A DNA stretch of 64,000 bases, taken from the NCBI RefSeq assembly GCF_033441515.1, contig NZ_JAWQJT010000003.1, forward strand, positions 1,984,001-2,048,000, in the 5' to 3' direction. Origin of the DNA: Amycolatopsis solani. GTDB lineage: Bacteria > Actinomycetota > Actinomycetes > Mycobacteriales > Pseudonocardiaceae. The translations under genes were made by a program, and so were the position numbers. The notes below the pieces were generated by a model, which saw only the letters and a list, made by a program, of their open reading frames with translations, did no database searches and had not been told where the DNA came from. Of the stretch, positions 33,871 through 43,464 are shown in pieces. Position 1 is the stretch's first letter. Every line of letters begins with the position of its first letter.

Positions 33871-36402
33871 TCAGGCCAGGACGACGCGCGCCAGTTCCGC
33901 CGGCGTCGCCAGCAGGCCGTGCTTCGGGAGTACCCGGACGGTGTAGCCGATCGAGCCCGGCCTCGGCAGCTTCAGCCGGGCCGCGAACGCGCCGATGCCG
34001 TCGGCCGTCATCGGGACCGTGACCGCGTCGCGGAGTTCGTCGTCGTCGGCGACCTGGCCGACCACCGCCTGGATGTCCACTTCGGACGGGTCGAGGCCGG
34101 CCAGGTCGATGCGGGCGCGGATCGTCACCTCGGTGCCGACCACCAGCCGGTCGGTCTGCTCGACCAGCAGCTCCGAGTCGAAGATGCGCAGCCGGGGCCA
34201 CGAGACCTCGAGCTTGGTGCGGTAGTCCGCCAGGGACAGCGCGCCGCGGTAGCCGTCGCCGGTGGCGGCCGAGACCATGCGGGACGCCGGGAGGTAGCCG
34301 TTTTCGACGTACTCGCGGACCATGCGGGACGCCTGGACCCGCGGGCCCAGCGTCTCCAGCGTGTGCCACACCATCGAGAGCCAGCCGGTGGGCACGCCGC
34401 CCTCGCCGGAGCGGTCGTAGAACAGCGGGGCGATCTGCTGGCCGAGCAGCTCGTACAGCGCCGCCGCCTCGAGGTCGTCGCGGCGCAGCGGGTCGGGGAC
34501 GCCGTCCGCGGTCGGGATCGCCCAGCCGTTGCTGCCGTCGTAGCACTCGTCCCACCAGCCGTCGCGGATGGAGAGGTTCAAGCCGCCGTTGAGCGCCGAC
34601 TTCATGCCCGACGTCCCGCACGCCTCCAGCGGGCGCACCGGGTTGTTCAGCCAGACGTCGCAGCCGCGGTAGAGGTAGCGCGCCATCGACATGTCGTAGT
34701 CCGGGAGGAAGACGATCCGGTGCCGCACGTCCGCGCCGTCGACGAAGCGGACGATCTGCTGGATCAGCTGCTTGCCGTTCTCGTCGGCCGGGTGCGACTT
34801 GCCGGCCACGACGACCTGCAGCGGGCGGTCTTCGTTGAGCAGCAGCGTGCGCAGGCGCTCGGGGTCGCGCAGCATCAGCGTCAGCCGCTTGTACGTCGGG
34901 ACGCGGCGGGCGAACCCGACCGTGAGCACGTCCGGGTCGAAGACCGAGTCCACCCAGCCCAGCTCCAGTGGGGACGCGCCGCGCTGCAGCCACGCCGCGC
35001 GCACCCGGCGCCGCACCTCGTGCACCAGCTTCTCGCGCAGCTCTCGCCGCAGCCCCCACAGCTGCGCGTCCGAGACGCCGTCGCGCAGCGGCCCGTCGCC
35101 GGTGTCGAGGCCCCACTCGCGGCCGAGCAGCGTGCTCAGCTCGCGCGCCACCCACGTCGGGCCGTGGACGCCGTTGGTGACCGACGAGATCGGCACCTCG
35201 TCGTGGTCGAAGCCGGGCCACAGCCGGGAGAACATCTTGCGCGTGACGCGCCCGTGCAGCTGCGAGACGCCGTTCGCGCGCTGCGCCAGCCGCAAGCCCA
35301 TGTGCGCCATGTTGAACAGCCCGGGGTTGTCCTCGGCGCCGAGCGCGAGCACGCGCCGCGGGTCGATGTCCGGGACGAGCCTGCCGTCGGTGAAGTAGCG
35401 CTGCACCAGGTCCACCGGGAACCGGTCGATGCCCGCGCTGACCGGGGTGTGCGTGGTGAACAGCGTCCCGGCGCGGACCGCGGGCATGGCTTCGTCGAAC
35501 GCGAGGCCGTCGGCCTGGACGATCTCGCGGGCGCGTTCGAGGCCGAGGAAGCCCGCGTGTCCCTCGTTCGTGTGGAACACCATCGGCTGGGGGTGGCCGG
35601 TCAGCTCGCAGTACTTCCGCACCGCGCGGAAGCCGCCGATGCCGGCCAGGATCTCCTGCCGCAGCCGGTGGTCGGCGTCGCCGCCGTAGAGGCGGTCGGT
35701 GACGCCGCGCAGGTCCTCGTCGTTGGCCTCGACGTCGGTGTCGAGCAGCAGCAGCGGCACCCGGCCCACGCGGGCCTGCCAGATCTGCGCGCACAGCTCG
35801 CGCCCGCCGGGCATCGCGACGCCGATCAGCACCGGACGTCCGCCCGCGGTCAGCAGTTCGAGGGGGAACGCGTTCGGGTCGATCACCGGGTAGTGCTCGA
35901 CCTGCCAGCCGTCGAGCGAGAGCGACTGGCGGAAGTAGCCGTTGCGGTAGAGCAGCCCGACGCCGACCATCGGCACGCCCAGGTCGGACGCGGCCTTGAG
36001 GTGGTCGCCGGCCAGCACGCCGAGGCCGCCGGAGTAGTTCGGCAGGGCTTCGGTGACGCCGAACTCCATCGAGAAGTAGGCGACCGCGGGCGGCAGCTCG
36101 GGGTCGTCGCGGCGCTGGTACCAGCGCGGCTCGGTCAGGTACTGCTCCAGGTCCTCGGCCGCGGCCTCGGCGCGCGCGAGGAAGTCGTCGTCGACGGCCA
36201 GCTCGTCCAGGCGGGCCGGCGGCAGCGCGGTGAGCATCCGCAGCGGGTCGCGCACGGCGTTGAAGAGCTCGGCGTCCATCGACGCGAAGAGATCACGTGT
36301 CGGCGGATGCCACGTCCAGCGCAGGTTGGTGGCCAGCGCGCCCAGGCCGGACAGGGATTCCGGGAGGCTGGCGCGGACGGTGAACCGGCGGACTGCACGC
36401 AT
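33871..36402 (-). CDS. glgP: Alpha-glucan (glycogen) phosphorylase, DUF3417 type
   Basis: Phosphorolyses storage glucan to glucose-1-phosphate. The 843-residue enzyme has an N-terminal DUF3417 region (residues 1-115; ATNLRWTWHPPTRDLF) then the phosphorylase core with YFSMEFGVTEALPNYSGGLG, VFHTNEGHAGFLGLER, SVTNGVHGPTW and the PLP-lysine segment EACGTSGMKSALNGGLN near residue 600. This is the actinobacterial/archaeal short class rather than the GlgP of E. coli. ATG 36402 (MRAVRRFTVRASLPESLSG) is chosen over longer in-frame sequence that overlaps the divergent promoter. It is transcribed alone. Confidence 0.95.
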   Translation of the reverse strand: MRAVRRFTVRASLPESLSGLGALATNLRWTWHPPTRDLFASMDAELFNAVRDPLRMLTALPPARLDELAVDDDFLARAEAAAEDLEQYLTEPRWYQRRDDPELPPAVAYFSMEFGVTEALPNYSGGLGVLAGDHLKAASDLGVPMVGVGLLYRNGYFRQSLSLDGWQVEHYPVIDPNAFPLELLTAGGRPVLIGVAMPGGRELCAQIWQARVGRVPLLLLDTDVEANDEDLRGVTDRLYGGDADHRLRQEILAGIGGFRAVRKYCELTGHPQPMVFHTNEGHAGFLGLERAREIVQADGLAFDEAMPAVRAGTLFTTHTPVSAGIDRFPVDLVQRYFTDGRLVPDIDPRRVLALGAEDNPGLFNMAHMGLRLAQRANGVSQLHGRVTRKMFSRLWPGFDHDEVPISSVTNGVHGPTWVARELSTLLGREWGLDTGDGPLRDGVSDAQLWGLRRELREKLVHEVRRRVRAAWLQRGASPLELGWVDSVFDPDVLTVGFARRVPTYKRLTLMLRDPERLRTLLLNEDRPLQVVVAGKSHPADENGKQLIQQIVRFVDGADVRHRIVFLPDYDMSMARYLYRGCDVWLNNPVRPLEACGTSGMKSALNGGLNLSIRDGWWDECYDGSNGWAIPTADGVPDPLRRDDLEAAALYELLGQQIAPLFYDRSGEGGVPTGWLSMVWHTLETLGPRVQASRMVREYVENGYLPASRMVSAATGDGYRGALSLADYRTKLEVSWPRLRIFDSELLVEQTDRLVVGTEVTIRARIDLAGLDPSEVDIQAVVGQVADDDELRDAVTVPMTADGIGAFAARLKLPRPGSIGYTVRVLPKHGLLATPAELARVVLA

Positions 36403-36535
36403 GGGAAGCGACGATATCGGGCCGCGGCCCGATATGCGCAGGCAGGAGTTCGCGGATAACGTGCACGCTCCGCGTATGCCCTGGGTAGGGTCCTGCCCGT
36501 CGGGTACCGGGTGGGCACGAGAGCGAGTTGGACAG

Positions 36536-37972
36536 ATGATCCCAGGGGGAGGACGGCGCGCGCTGGTCGCGCTGCTGGCCGTCGCGGCGGTCGCCGTGAG
36601 CGGGTGCACCACCAGCAAGGGCGGCGCGAGCGGGGACCCGGCCAAGGACACCGGCGCAGGTTCGGTGTCCGGGCTGCCGGTGACGCACTTCGAGAGCGGC
36701 CTCAAGCCGGACGCGCCGTCGCCGGACCTCAACGTCCGCAACGCCGACGGCGGCGAGGACGACAAGCTCGCCACGGCCGCGATCGCCGACGTCCAGACGT
36801 ACTGGGCCGAGCACCTGCAGGCCGACTTCGGGCAGCAGTTCGAGCCGGTGAAGTCGCTGCTGTCCTACGACGCGCAGACCGACACCGAAGAGACCGGCTG
36901 CGGCAGCGTGAAGAAGCTCGTGAACGCGTTCTACTGCCCGGTCGACGACTCGGTGGCGTGGGACCGCGGCGTGCTGCTGCCGATGCTGCGCCAGCGGTTC
37001 GGGCCGATGTCGGTGGTCGTCGTGCTCGCGCACGAGTTCGGCCACGCCGTGCAGTACCGGCTCGGCGAGAAGGCGGGGATCACCAAGAGCACCCCGACCG
37101 TGGTCAAGGAGCAGCAGGCCGACTGCTTCGCCGGCGGCTACTTCCGCTGGGTCGCCGAGGACAAGAGCAAGTTCTACCGGGTGTCGACGTCCGAAGGCCT
37201 GAACCAGGTGATGGCGTCGATGTTCCTGATCCGCGACCAGGCGGGCACCAGCGCCGCCGACCGCGGCGCCCACGGCACGGCGTTCGACCGCACGTACGCG
37301 TTCCAGGCCGGGTTCGAGAAGGGCCCGAAGGAGTGCGCGGCGATGAACACCGAGAACGTGAAGGCCCGGCTGACCGAGCGCCCGTTCGACAAGGGCGACA
37401 AGGGCAAGGGCGACGCGAAGTTCAACGACCAGGCTGTCGAGCTGCTGAAGAAGAGCCTGGACGAGGCCTTCAAGGGCGCCGGTGTCGCGGCGCCGGAGAT
37501 CACCGACGGCGGCAGCTGCCAGACCACGCCGCCGGCGTCGTACTGCCCCGGCGACAACACCGTGAGCATCGACCTGGCGAAGCTGGCCGAGCTCGCCCAG
37601 CCGATCGACCGCGAGGCCGAGATGAAGGGCGAGGACCCGGGCGGCATGGGCGACTTCGCGGCGTTCTCTGAGGTCGCTTCGCGGTACGCGCTCGGCATCC
37701 AGAAGGGCGTCGGCGCCTCCATCGACAACGCGAACGCGGGCCTGCGCACGGCGTGCCTGGTCGGCGCGTGGGCGGCGTTCACGAACCGGCCGGGCGACCT
37801 GCGGCTGTCCGCGGGTGACCTCGACGAGGCCATCGCGGACCTGCTGCAGCCGGAGAGCCTCGTGTCGGCGGACGTCAACGGGAAGCGCCCGGACAGCGGT
37901 TTCGACCGCGTCGAGTCGCTGCGGAAGGGCTACCTCGAGGGCTCGTCGGTCTGCTCGAAGCAGTACGCCTGA
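36536..37972 (+). CDS. Neutral zinc metallopeptidase lipoprotein
   Basis: A 478-residue exported lipoprotein. The signal ends in a lipobox AVSGC with Cys24 as lipidation site, and the catalytic HExxH is in VLAHEFGHAVQ (His166, Glu167, His170), with QQADCFAGGY downstream supplying the third ligand region. It belongs to the predicted neutral zinc metallopeptidase family (YpfJ-like). Substrate unknown; likely acts at the outer face of the membrane. ATG 36536 follows a GAGCGAGTTGGACAG stretch. A strong terminator follows the stop. Confidence 0.9.
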   Translation: MIPGGGRRALVALLAVAAVAVSGCTTSKGGASGDPAKDTGAGSVSGLPVTHFESGLKPDAPSPDLNVRNADGGEDDKLATAAIADVQTYWAEHLQADFGQQFEPVKSLLSYDAQTDTEETGCGSVKKLVNAFYCPVDDSVAWDRGVLLPMLRQRFGPMSVVVVLAHEFGHAVQYRLGEKAGITKSTPTVVKEQQADCFAGGYFRWVAEDKSKFYRVSTSEGLNQVMASMFLIRDQAGTSAADRGAHGTAFDRTYAFQAGFEKGPKECAAMNTENVKARLTERPFDKGDKGKGDAKFNDQAVELLKKSLDEAFKGAGVAAPEITDGGSCQTTPPASYCPGDNTVSIDLAKLAELAQPIDREAEMKGEDPGGMGDFAAFSEVASRYALGIQKGVGASIDNANAGLRTACLVGAWAAFTNRPGDLRLSAGDLDEAIADLLQPESLVSADVNGKRPDSGFDRVESLRKGYLEGSSVCSKQYA

Positions 37973-37983
37973 GCGAAGCCGTG

Positions 37984-38016
37984 AAAAGGCCCCCACCGGG
38001 TGGTGGGGGCCTTTTT
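37984..38016 (+). terminator. Intrinsic terminator
   Basis: A 14-bp stem (AAAAGGCCCCCACC, 37984-37997, with its complement at 38002-38015), loop GGGT, and a TTTTT run at the 3' end. Bidirectional shape serves both the metallopeptidase and the convergent thioredoxin gene. Confidence 0.95.
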
Positions 38017-38023
38017 CGTGGGC

Positions 38024-38998
38024 TCAGAAGAGGGCGGACGCCAGGTCGCGGCGGGCCTTCATGACGCGGTCGTCGGCCGGGTCGAAGAGGTCGAACAGGG
38101 CCACCAGGTGCTCGCGGACCTTGTTCCGGTCGTCCCCCGCCGTGCGGCGGACCGTGTCGATGAGGCGCTTGAAGCCCGCCTCGACGTCGTTCGCCGCGAT
38201 CTCCAGGTCGGCCGCGTCCAGCTGGGCCGCCAGGTCGGACGGGTCGGCGTCGGCCTTCGCGACGGCCTCCGGGTCCGCGCTCTCCGCGCGGGCGGTGAAC
38301 TTGACCTGGGCCAGTGCGTTCTTCGCCAGCTCGTTGGCCGGTTCGACGTCGAGGATGCGCTCGTAGGCGGCCTGCGCGGCGGCGAAGTCGCCGCGCTCGA
38401 AGGCCTCTTCCGCTTCGGTGAAGCGCGGGTCCTCGGGCTCCTCGACCGGGCCGCCACCGTTGGCCTCCGCCTCGCGGATCGACGGCAGCTTGTCGCGCAG
38501 GGCGTCCAGGAGCGCGTTGATCCACTTGCGGATCTCCGGCTCGGGCAGCGCGCCGGAGAACGCGTCGACCGGCTGGCCGCCACCGATGGCGACGATCGTC
38601 GGGATGGACTGCGCGCCGAACAGCTGCGCGATGCGCGGGTTGGCGTCGACGTCGACCTTCGCCACCACCCAGGCGCCGCCGGACTCGGCGGCCAGGCGCT
38701 CCAGCACCGGGGACAGCTGCTTGCACGGGCCGCACCACTCGGCCCACAGGTCGACGATCACCAGCTGGCGCAGGGACCGCTCGACGACCTCGGTCTGGAA
38801 GGTGGCCTCGGTGACATCGATCACGGCGTCGGTCGAGGCGGGCGGCGGCGGGCCGTCGCCCGAGGGCGGGCCGGCCTGCGGGGCCGGTGGCCGCTGCGCC
38901 GCGTCGGCGCGGGCCTTGAGCGCGGACAGGTCGACCGCGCCGGACAGGGCGGCGGACAAGGCCGCTGACTTCGCTGCAGATCCGCGTGGCTGTGTCAC
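38024..38998 (-). CDS. YbbN/CnoX-like thioredoxin with TPR tail
   Basis: A 324-residue co-chaperone-type protein: a Pro-rich N-terminus (1-57), a thioredoxin fold at about 60-165 with an intact WCGPC (Cys89, Cys92), then a TPR-like helical tail (about 185-310; [20 protein letters not shown]). Unlike E. coli CnoX, which lacks the second Cys, both cysteines are present. Likely protects or delivers oxidised proteins to chaperonins. GTG 38998 is the start. Convergent with the metallopeptidase. Confidence 0.9.
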   Translation of the reverse strand: MTQPRGSAAKSAALSAALSGAVDLSALKARADAAQRPPAPQAGPPSGDGPPPPASTDAVIDVTEATFQTEVVERSLRQLVIVDLWAEWCGPCKQLSPVLERLAAESGGAWVVAKVDVDANPRIAQLFGAQSIPTIVAIGGGQPVDAFSGALPEPEIRKWINALLDALRDKLPSIREAEANGGGPVEEPEDPRFTEAEEAFERGDFAAAQAAYERILDVEPANELAKNALAQVKFTARAESADPEAVAKADADPSDLAAQLDAADLEIAANDVEAGFKRLIDTVRRTAGDDRNKVREHLVALFDLFDPADDRVMKARRDLASALF

Positions 38999-39090
38999 GC
39001 TTCCATCCTGGCACGCCCGCCGGGCGGTTTCACCGGGTGCCCCGGCCGGTCCGCTTGGCAGGACGGCGCCGCTGGGGCAGGCTCGGCCGG

Positions 39091-39498
39091 GTGCACATCC
39101 GGCGTGACGTGAAGGTGGGGCTGTCGATCGCCGCCGCCGTCACGTGGATCGGCGCGGTGACGCTGCTCATCGTGCACCAGCCGGACCCGGGCGCGGCCTC
39201 CCCGGCCGAGCTGCGCGACAAGCTCGCGACAGCGCTCTCCGGGCACGACGCGGACGCCTTCGCCGGCCTGCTCGACTACCCCGGCTCCGGCGGCGGCGAC
39301 TTCGCGAAGGACTACGTCGCGGTGCTGGGCGACCACGGCGTCCACGACGTGCGGGTGGAGCTGGGGCCGGACGCCGCCGCGCCCGCCCGCGCCACGGTGA
39401 CGGGCACGCTCGGCGACGGGCAGCCGTTCAGCTACCCGCTCACGGTGACGAGCGAAGACGGCCGCTGGACGGTCGCCTTCACCCCGCCACTCCCGTAA
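39091..39498 (+). CDS. Small secreted or membrane-anchored protein, unknown
   Basis: A 135-residue protein with one N-terminal membrane segment (residues 8-26, [20 protein letters not shown]) and an extracytoplasmic domain of about 105 residues that looks like a small NTF2/DUF4878-type fold ([24 protein letters not shown], here as [19 protein letters not shown]; then [12 protein letters not shown]). GTG 39091 is chosen because the membrane segment follows directly. It runs into a long palindromic repeat four bases after its stop. Function unknown. Confidence 0.65.
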   Translation: MHIRRDVKVGLSIAAAVTWIGAVTLLIVHQPDPGAASPAELRDKLATALSGHDADAFAGLLDYPGSGGGDFAKDYVAVLGDHGVHDVRVELGPDAAAPARATVTGTLGDGQPFSYPLTVTSEDGRWTVAFTPPLP

Positions 39499-39501
39499 CC
39501 G

Positions 39502-39547
39502 CTCGTGAGTGTTTAGTCGGGTTCTAACCCGACTAAACACTCACGAG
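39502..39547. repeat. Perfect 22-bp palindrome with 2-base spacer
   Basis: Arms 39502-39523 and 39526-39547 are exact complements (inner part AGTCGGGTT/AACCCGACT, outer CTCGTGAGTG/CACTCACGAG). It lies between two convergent genes and its right arm contains the stop codon of the thiamine-binding protein gene. It would act as a bidirectional terminator hairpin, but its AT-richer, very regular sequence suggests a dispersed intergenic palindrome family. Confidence 0.85.
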
Positions 39548-39843
39548 TCGCGGAGGTGGGCTTCGATGCGGTCCACCTTGGCTTCGAGCTGGTCGGTGAA
39601 GCCGGGGCGGATGTCGGCCTTCAGGACCAGGCCGACGCGCGCCGAGCCCTCGCCCGCGGCCTCGACCGCGCGCTTGACGACGTCCATCACCTCGTCCCAC
39701 TCGCCTTCGATGTTCGTGAACATCGCGTTGGTCGAGTTGGGCAGCCCGGAGTCCCGGACCACCTTGACGGCGCGGGCCACGGCTTCGCTCACCCCGCCGT
39801 CGGGCTCTCCGCCGGACGGGCTCACGCTGAACGCGACGATCAT
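39541..39843 (-). CDS. MTH1187/YkoF-like thiamine-binding family protein
   Basis: A 100-residue ferredoxin-like protein of the DUF77/MTH1187 family: MIVAFSVSPSGGEPDGGVSEAVARAV and LPNSTNAMFTNIEGEWDEVMDVVKRA (as motifs FSVSPSG, SGLPNSTNAMFTNIEGEWD). Such proteins bind thiamine or hydroxymethylpyrimidine. ATG 39843 follows GAAGGGACTTCCG. The last codons and the stop are contributed by the right arm of the 22-bp palindrome, so the native C-terminus may have been replaced by the repeat. Confidence 0.88.
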   Translation of the reverse strand: MIVAFSVSPSGGEPDGGVSEAVARAVKVVRDSGLPNSTNAMFTNIEGEWDEVMDVVKRAVEAAGEGSARVGLVLKADIRPGFTDQLEAKVDRIEAHLRDS

Positions 39844-39921
39844 GGTCGGAAGTCCCTTCTTCGGTGCTCTTTCCGCCGGTCGTGGGACACGCGCGGGTAC
39901 CCGCTGGTAACTTCGCGTGTC

Positions 39922-40422
39922 ATGAACCGTCCGCTGCCGTTCGACCCGATCGCCCGCGCGGCCGCGCTCTGGGAGGACCGGATCGGCCCCTCCGGGACCA
40001 TGGCCGCGGTGACCGGGGTGATGCGGGTCCAGCAGATCATCCAGTCCGCGGTGGACGGCGCGCTCAAGCCGCACGGCTTGACCTTCGCCCGGTACGAAGC
40101 ACTGGTGCTGCTCACCTTCGCCCGCAGCGCCAGCCTGCCGATGCGGGTGATGGGCGAGCGGCTCCAGCTGCACCCCACCAGTGTCACCAACATAGTCGAC
40201 CGGCTGGAGAAGGACGGGCTCGTCAAGCGCGTCCCGCACCCGACCGACCGGCGCACGACGCTCGTCGAGATCACCGACGAGGGCCGCAAGCGCCGCGAGA
40301 CCGCGACCGTGGCCGTCAACGACATCGGCTTCGGGCTGACCGGGCTCACCGAACGGCAGACCGAGCAGCTGACCGACCTGCTGACGAAGGTGCGCCGCGC
40401 GGCAGGCGACTTCACCGAATAG
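39922..40422 (+). CDS. MarR-family transcriptional regulator
   Basis: A 166-residue MarR winged-helix regulator: LKPHGLTFARYEALVLLTFA, MGERLQLHPTSVTNIVDRLEKDGLVKR (recognition helix), and the wing PTDRRTTLVEITDEG. ATG 39922 lies about nine bases after TAACTT, suggesting a leaderless transcript. It is divergent from the thiamine-binding protein gene with a 78-base spacer. Target genes unknown. Confidence 0.92.
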   Translation: MNRPLPFDPIARAAALWEDRIGPSGTMAAVTGVMRVQQIIQSAVDGALKPHGLTFARYEALVLLTFARSASLPMRVMGERLQLHPTSVTNIVDRLEKDGLVKRVPHPTDRRTTLVEITDEGRKRRETATVAVNDIGFGLTGLTERQTEQLTDLLTKVRRAAGDFTE

Positions 40423-40440
40423 CACCGCGTCCGGACAGCA

Positions 40441-40470
40441 GAAAGGCCCGCACCGGAGTGCGGGCCTTTC
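40441..40470. terminator. Intrinsic-type terminator
   Basis: GAAAGGCCCGCA (40441-40452) and its complement (40459-40470) form a 12-bp stem with loop CCGGAG, ending in CTTTC, between the convergent MarR and DUF3817 genes. Confidence 0.85.
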
Positions 40471-40483
40471 TCACGTCTTGGGA

Positions 40484-40849
40484 TCAGGCGGCGACGGGCT
40501 CGCGCACCTGGAACAGGCCGACACCGCCGTGGGACAGCCGCTGCGGGCCGTCGAGCTTGCCGTTGCGCAGCGCCCACTTCTCGAACAGCCACGTGAACAG
40601 CGGCGGGATGCTCGCGAGCAGGGCGAGGACCAGCGTCTTCGGGCGCCAGCCGAGCGGCTTCGCCACGGACAGGGAGACGACCACGTAGAGGACGAAGATC
40701 ACGCCGTGCACCATGCCGATGACGGGCACGCCGCCCTCGCCGGAGGAGTGGACGACGTACTTGAGGAACATCCCGACAAGCAGCGCCGCCCAGGAAAGGG
40801 CTTCGGCTACTGCGGCCACGCGGAACACTAGAGCGGCCTTGCTGGACAC
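40484..40849 (-). CDS. DUF3817 small membrane protein
   Basis: A 121-residue protein with three hydrophobic segments and the DUF3817 pattern FRVAAVAEALSWAALLVGMFLKY, GMVHGVIFVLYVVV (short motifs EALSWAALL and VHGVIFVLY). GTG 40849 is chosen because AGGAGGAAGAC precedes it; upstream in-frame sequence is hydrophilic and unlikely coding. Family often sits next to MarR genes in actinomycetes. The 213 bases upstream (40850-41062) show no gene. Function unknown. Confidence 0.88.
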   Translation of the reverse strand: MSSKAALVFRVAAVAEALSWAALLVGMFLKYVVHSSGEGGVPVIGMVHGVIFVLYVVVSLSVAKPLGWRPKTLVLALLASIPPLFTWLFEKWALRNGKLDGPQRLSHGGVGLFQVREPVAA

Positions 40850-41062
40850 GTCTTCCTCCTGTGGGGTCTCACCACGTTGGTACTGACACGACAAACGTCC
40901 GACACACCGTCCAAGGCGGACTTGCCTTGTACGTCAACGGCGTCGTCGGACGTGCTGATACCAGTGTGAGGCGTGACGGCCCTCACCGGAACACCGGGTC
41001 CCGTGACGATGCTCACGAACGTGGTCCATTGTGGTCAGGACCACGTCCGCGAGCACCACTGT

Positions 41063-43450
41063 CTAGTCAGAACACGGTGAAACCGGTGCTGCGGACGGCG
41101 AAGTCCCCCACGTCGCTTTCGCGACATCGGCAGTCAGGGAGAAGTCGAGCGTCGCGCCGCGCTTGAGTTGGTCGAAGCCGACGTACACCTTGTCACTGGG
41201 CTTCGAACCGACCTTCAGCCCCGAGACGTACTGCAGCTTCGCCCCGTCCGCGCCGGGCGCCTTGATCGTCACGTCGCGCCCGTTCTCCAGGTGCAGCACG
41301 GATTTCTCGAACCGTGGCGTGTTGAGCACGAAGTTCCCAGTCCCTGGGACGGCGGGGTAGAGCCCCAGCGCGCTGAAGACGTACCAGGCCGACATGGTGC
41401 CGAGGTCGTCGTTCCCGGTGACCCCGTTGGGCGCGTTGGTGAACAGCGTGTGCGCGGCCCGCACGACCGCCGACGTCTTCGCCGGCTGCCCGGTGAGCGC
41501 GTACATCCACGGCGAGTGCAGGTCGGGCTCGTTGTTCGGGTTGTAGCGGAACTGGTCGTAGTAGTCGTACGGACCGACGACCCAGTTCTCGCGGACCGCG
41601 GTCGCGGGGTTCTTCACCAGTTCGTCGTAGGCGAAGAAGTCGTCGAGGCGCTTGCCGGTGTTCGCCGGGCCGCCCATCCGCTGAACGAGGCCCGGGACGT
41701 CCTGCTGGACCAGCCACTGGTACTGCCAGGCCGTGCCCTCGTGGAAGCCGTCCTGGCTCTGCGGGCTGTACGGCTCGCCGGCCGGGGTGAACCAGTCGCC
41801 GCCCGCGACCTTCGGCCGGAAGAAGCCGGTGAAGCCGCGGTCGGTCTGCGTTTCGTCCCAGAGCGTCCGGTAGGTCCGGCCCTTCGCCTTCAACGCGGCC
41901 GCGTCGTCCTTCTTGCCGAGTGCCGCGGCCATGACCGACAGCGAACAGTCACCGAGCGCGTACTCCAAGGTGGCCGAAGCGCCGTGGTTGGGGTCGGTGT
42001 CCTGGCCCTTCTTCGGGAAGTTCGTGTCGTACTGGACAAACCCGTCCTGCTGGTAGCTCGCGTTGCCCGAGCGGCCCTGGAACGGTGACGACGCCGGCGG
42101 GATCTGCGTCGAGTTCTGCAGCAGCGCCTGGTAAGCGTGCGCTTCCTCGCCCGACAGCGCGCCGAACCGCCACAGGTCGACCAGGAACGGCGTGACCGGG
42201 TCGCCGGTCATCGTGTTGGTCTCCTGGCTCGCGTACGCCCACCGCGGCAGCCAGCCGCCCTGGTCGTGGATGGCGAGGATGCTCTTCGCGATGTCCTTCG
42301 CGCGGCTGGGCCGCAGCAACGCGAGGAGCTGGTTCTGCGAGCGGTAGGTGTCCCACAGCGAGAAGAAGTCGTAGTACGTCCAGCCCGCCGCGCGGTGGAT
42401 CTTCTTGTCGAAGCCGTAGTAGCGGCCGTCGGCGTCGTTCGCGGTCAGCGGCTGCAGCAGTGCGTGGTAGAGCGAGGTGAAGAACACCGTGCGGTCATCG
42501 GTCGTGCCGCCCTTGATGTCCACAGTGGACAACTCACGGCGCCACGTGCGCTGCGCGTCGGCCTTCGCCGCGTCGAACGACCGGATGTGCTCCGCCGCCA
42601 GGTTGCCCCGCGCGCCTTGCGCGTCCACCTGGGAGATCGCGGTGGTCGCGGTGACCTGACCGCCCCCGGCGAACGTCAGCCAGGCGCCGCGCAGGCCCGC
42701 GCCGCCGCTCGACTGCTTGCTGCCCGGGGTGCCGCCGTCCGGCGACCACGTGCCCGAGGACTTGAACGGCTTGTCGAACTTCGTCGTGAAGTACGTCGTG
42801 TAGGCCTTGCCACCGCAGAACGCCTGCGACTCCACGGTTCCTTCGACGGTCCGGTCGTCGACGACGCGGATGCTGCTGCCCGTCACCGGTTCCTTGTCGT
42901 TGGCCTGCCCGACGTTGACGAAGACGTTGGCGTCACCCGGTTTCGCGAAGGTGTACCGCTCGACACCCGCGCGCGTGGCCGCGGTCGTCTCGACGTCGAT
43001 GCCGCCGTAGCCGGTCAGGTGGACCTTGTAGTAGCCGGGCTTGCCCACCTCGCCGTCGTGGGTGAACGGCGCCGCGTACTGCTTCTGATCGAATGTTTCA
43101 GGCGCGCTGGTGTCGAACGCTTTGCCGGGGCCCACTTCCCCGGTCGTCGGCAGCGTCGAGACGAGGCCGCCCTGCTCCCAGCAGCCCGCGCCGGACAGGA
43201 AGAAGTGCCCGAAGCCGCGGATGGCCGTGTCGGTGTAGCGGTAGCCGGCGTAGTGCGAGGTGATCGGGCTGACCTGCGTCATCCCGAACGGCGCCGAGGC
43301 GCCGGGGAAGGTGTTGCCTTCGTCCTGCGTGCCGATGAACGTGTTGACGGCGTCGAGCGCGTCCCCGCCCGAGGCCGAAGCGACGGCGGGACTCACCCCC
43401 GTCGCCACCACGGCGAGCGTCAACGCGCCCGCCAGGACCTTGCTCTTCAC
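41063..43450 (-). CDS. Secreted GH92 alpha-mannosidase (first copy)
   Basis: A 795-residue exported calcium-dependent exo-alpha-mannosidase of family GH92. Signal peptide 1-27 (MKSKVLAGALTLAVVATGVS). The N-terminal beta-sandwich begins VNTFIGTQDEGNTFPGASAP; the catalytic barrel carries WTYYDFFSLWDTYRSQ, the acid region HEGTAWQYQW (about 565) and GNDDLGTMSAWYVFSALGLYP holding the base Asp pair. It ends without extra C-terminal modules. GTG 43450 is preceded by AGGAGGAACGCTC. Its promoter resembles that of the second GH92 gene 10 kb away and carries a weak LacI-type operator. The two copies flank the phage-tail module. Confidence 0.95.
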   Translation of the reverse strand: MKSKVLAGALTLAVVATGVSPAVASASGGDALDAVNTFIGTQDEGNTFPGASAPFGMTQVSPITSHYAGYRYTDTAIRGFGHFFLSGAGCWEQGGLVSTLPTTGEVGPGKAFDTSAPETFDQKQYAAPFTHDGEVGKPGYYKVHLTGYGGIDVETTAATRAGVERYTFAKPGDANVFVNVGQANDKEPVTGSSIRVVDDRTVEGTVESQAFCGGKAYTTYFTTKFDKPFKSSGTWSPDGGTPGSKQSSGGAGLRGAWLTFAGGGQVTATTAISQVDAQGARGNLAAEHIRSFDAAKADAQRTWRRELSTVDIKGGTTDDRTVFFTSLYHALLQPLTANDADGRYYGFDKKIHRAAGWTYYDFFSLWDTYRSQNQLLALLRPSRAKDIAKSILAIHDQGGWLPRWAYASQETNTMTGDPVTPFLVDLWRFGALSGEEAHAYQALLQNSTQIPPASSPFQGRSGNASYQQDGFVQYDTNFPKKGQDTDPNHGASATLEYALGDCSLSVMAAALGKKDDAAALKAKGRTYRTLWDETQTDRGFTGFFRPKVAGGDWFTPAGEPYSPQSQDGFHEGTAWQYQWLVQQDVPGLVQRMGGPANTGKRLDDFFAYDELVKNPATAVRENWVVGPYDYYDQFRYNPNNEPDLHSPWMYALTGQPAKTSAVVRAAHTLFTNAPNGVTGNDDLGTMSAWYVFSALGLYPAVPGTGNFVLNTPRFEKSVLHLENGRDVTIKAPGADGAKLQYVSGLKVGSKPSDKVYVGFDQLKRGATLDFSLTADVAKATWGTSPSAAPVSPCSD

Positions 43451-43464
43451 TGAGCGTTCCTCCT

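Noticed and set aside
33602..36774. Long alternative frames over the glucan phosphorylase region and upstream extension of its N-terminus
   Set aside because: They are Arg/Ala/Pro-rich shadows; homology of the phosphorylase begins at the ATG at 36402 and the extension overlaps the divergent metallopeptidase start region.
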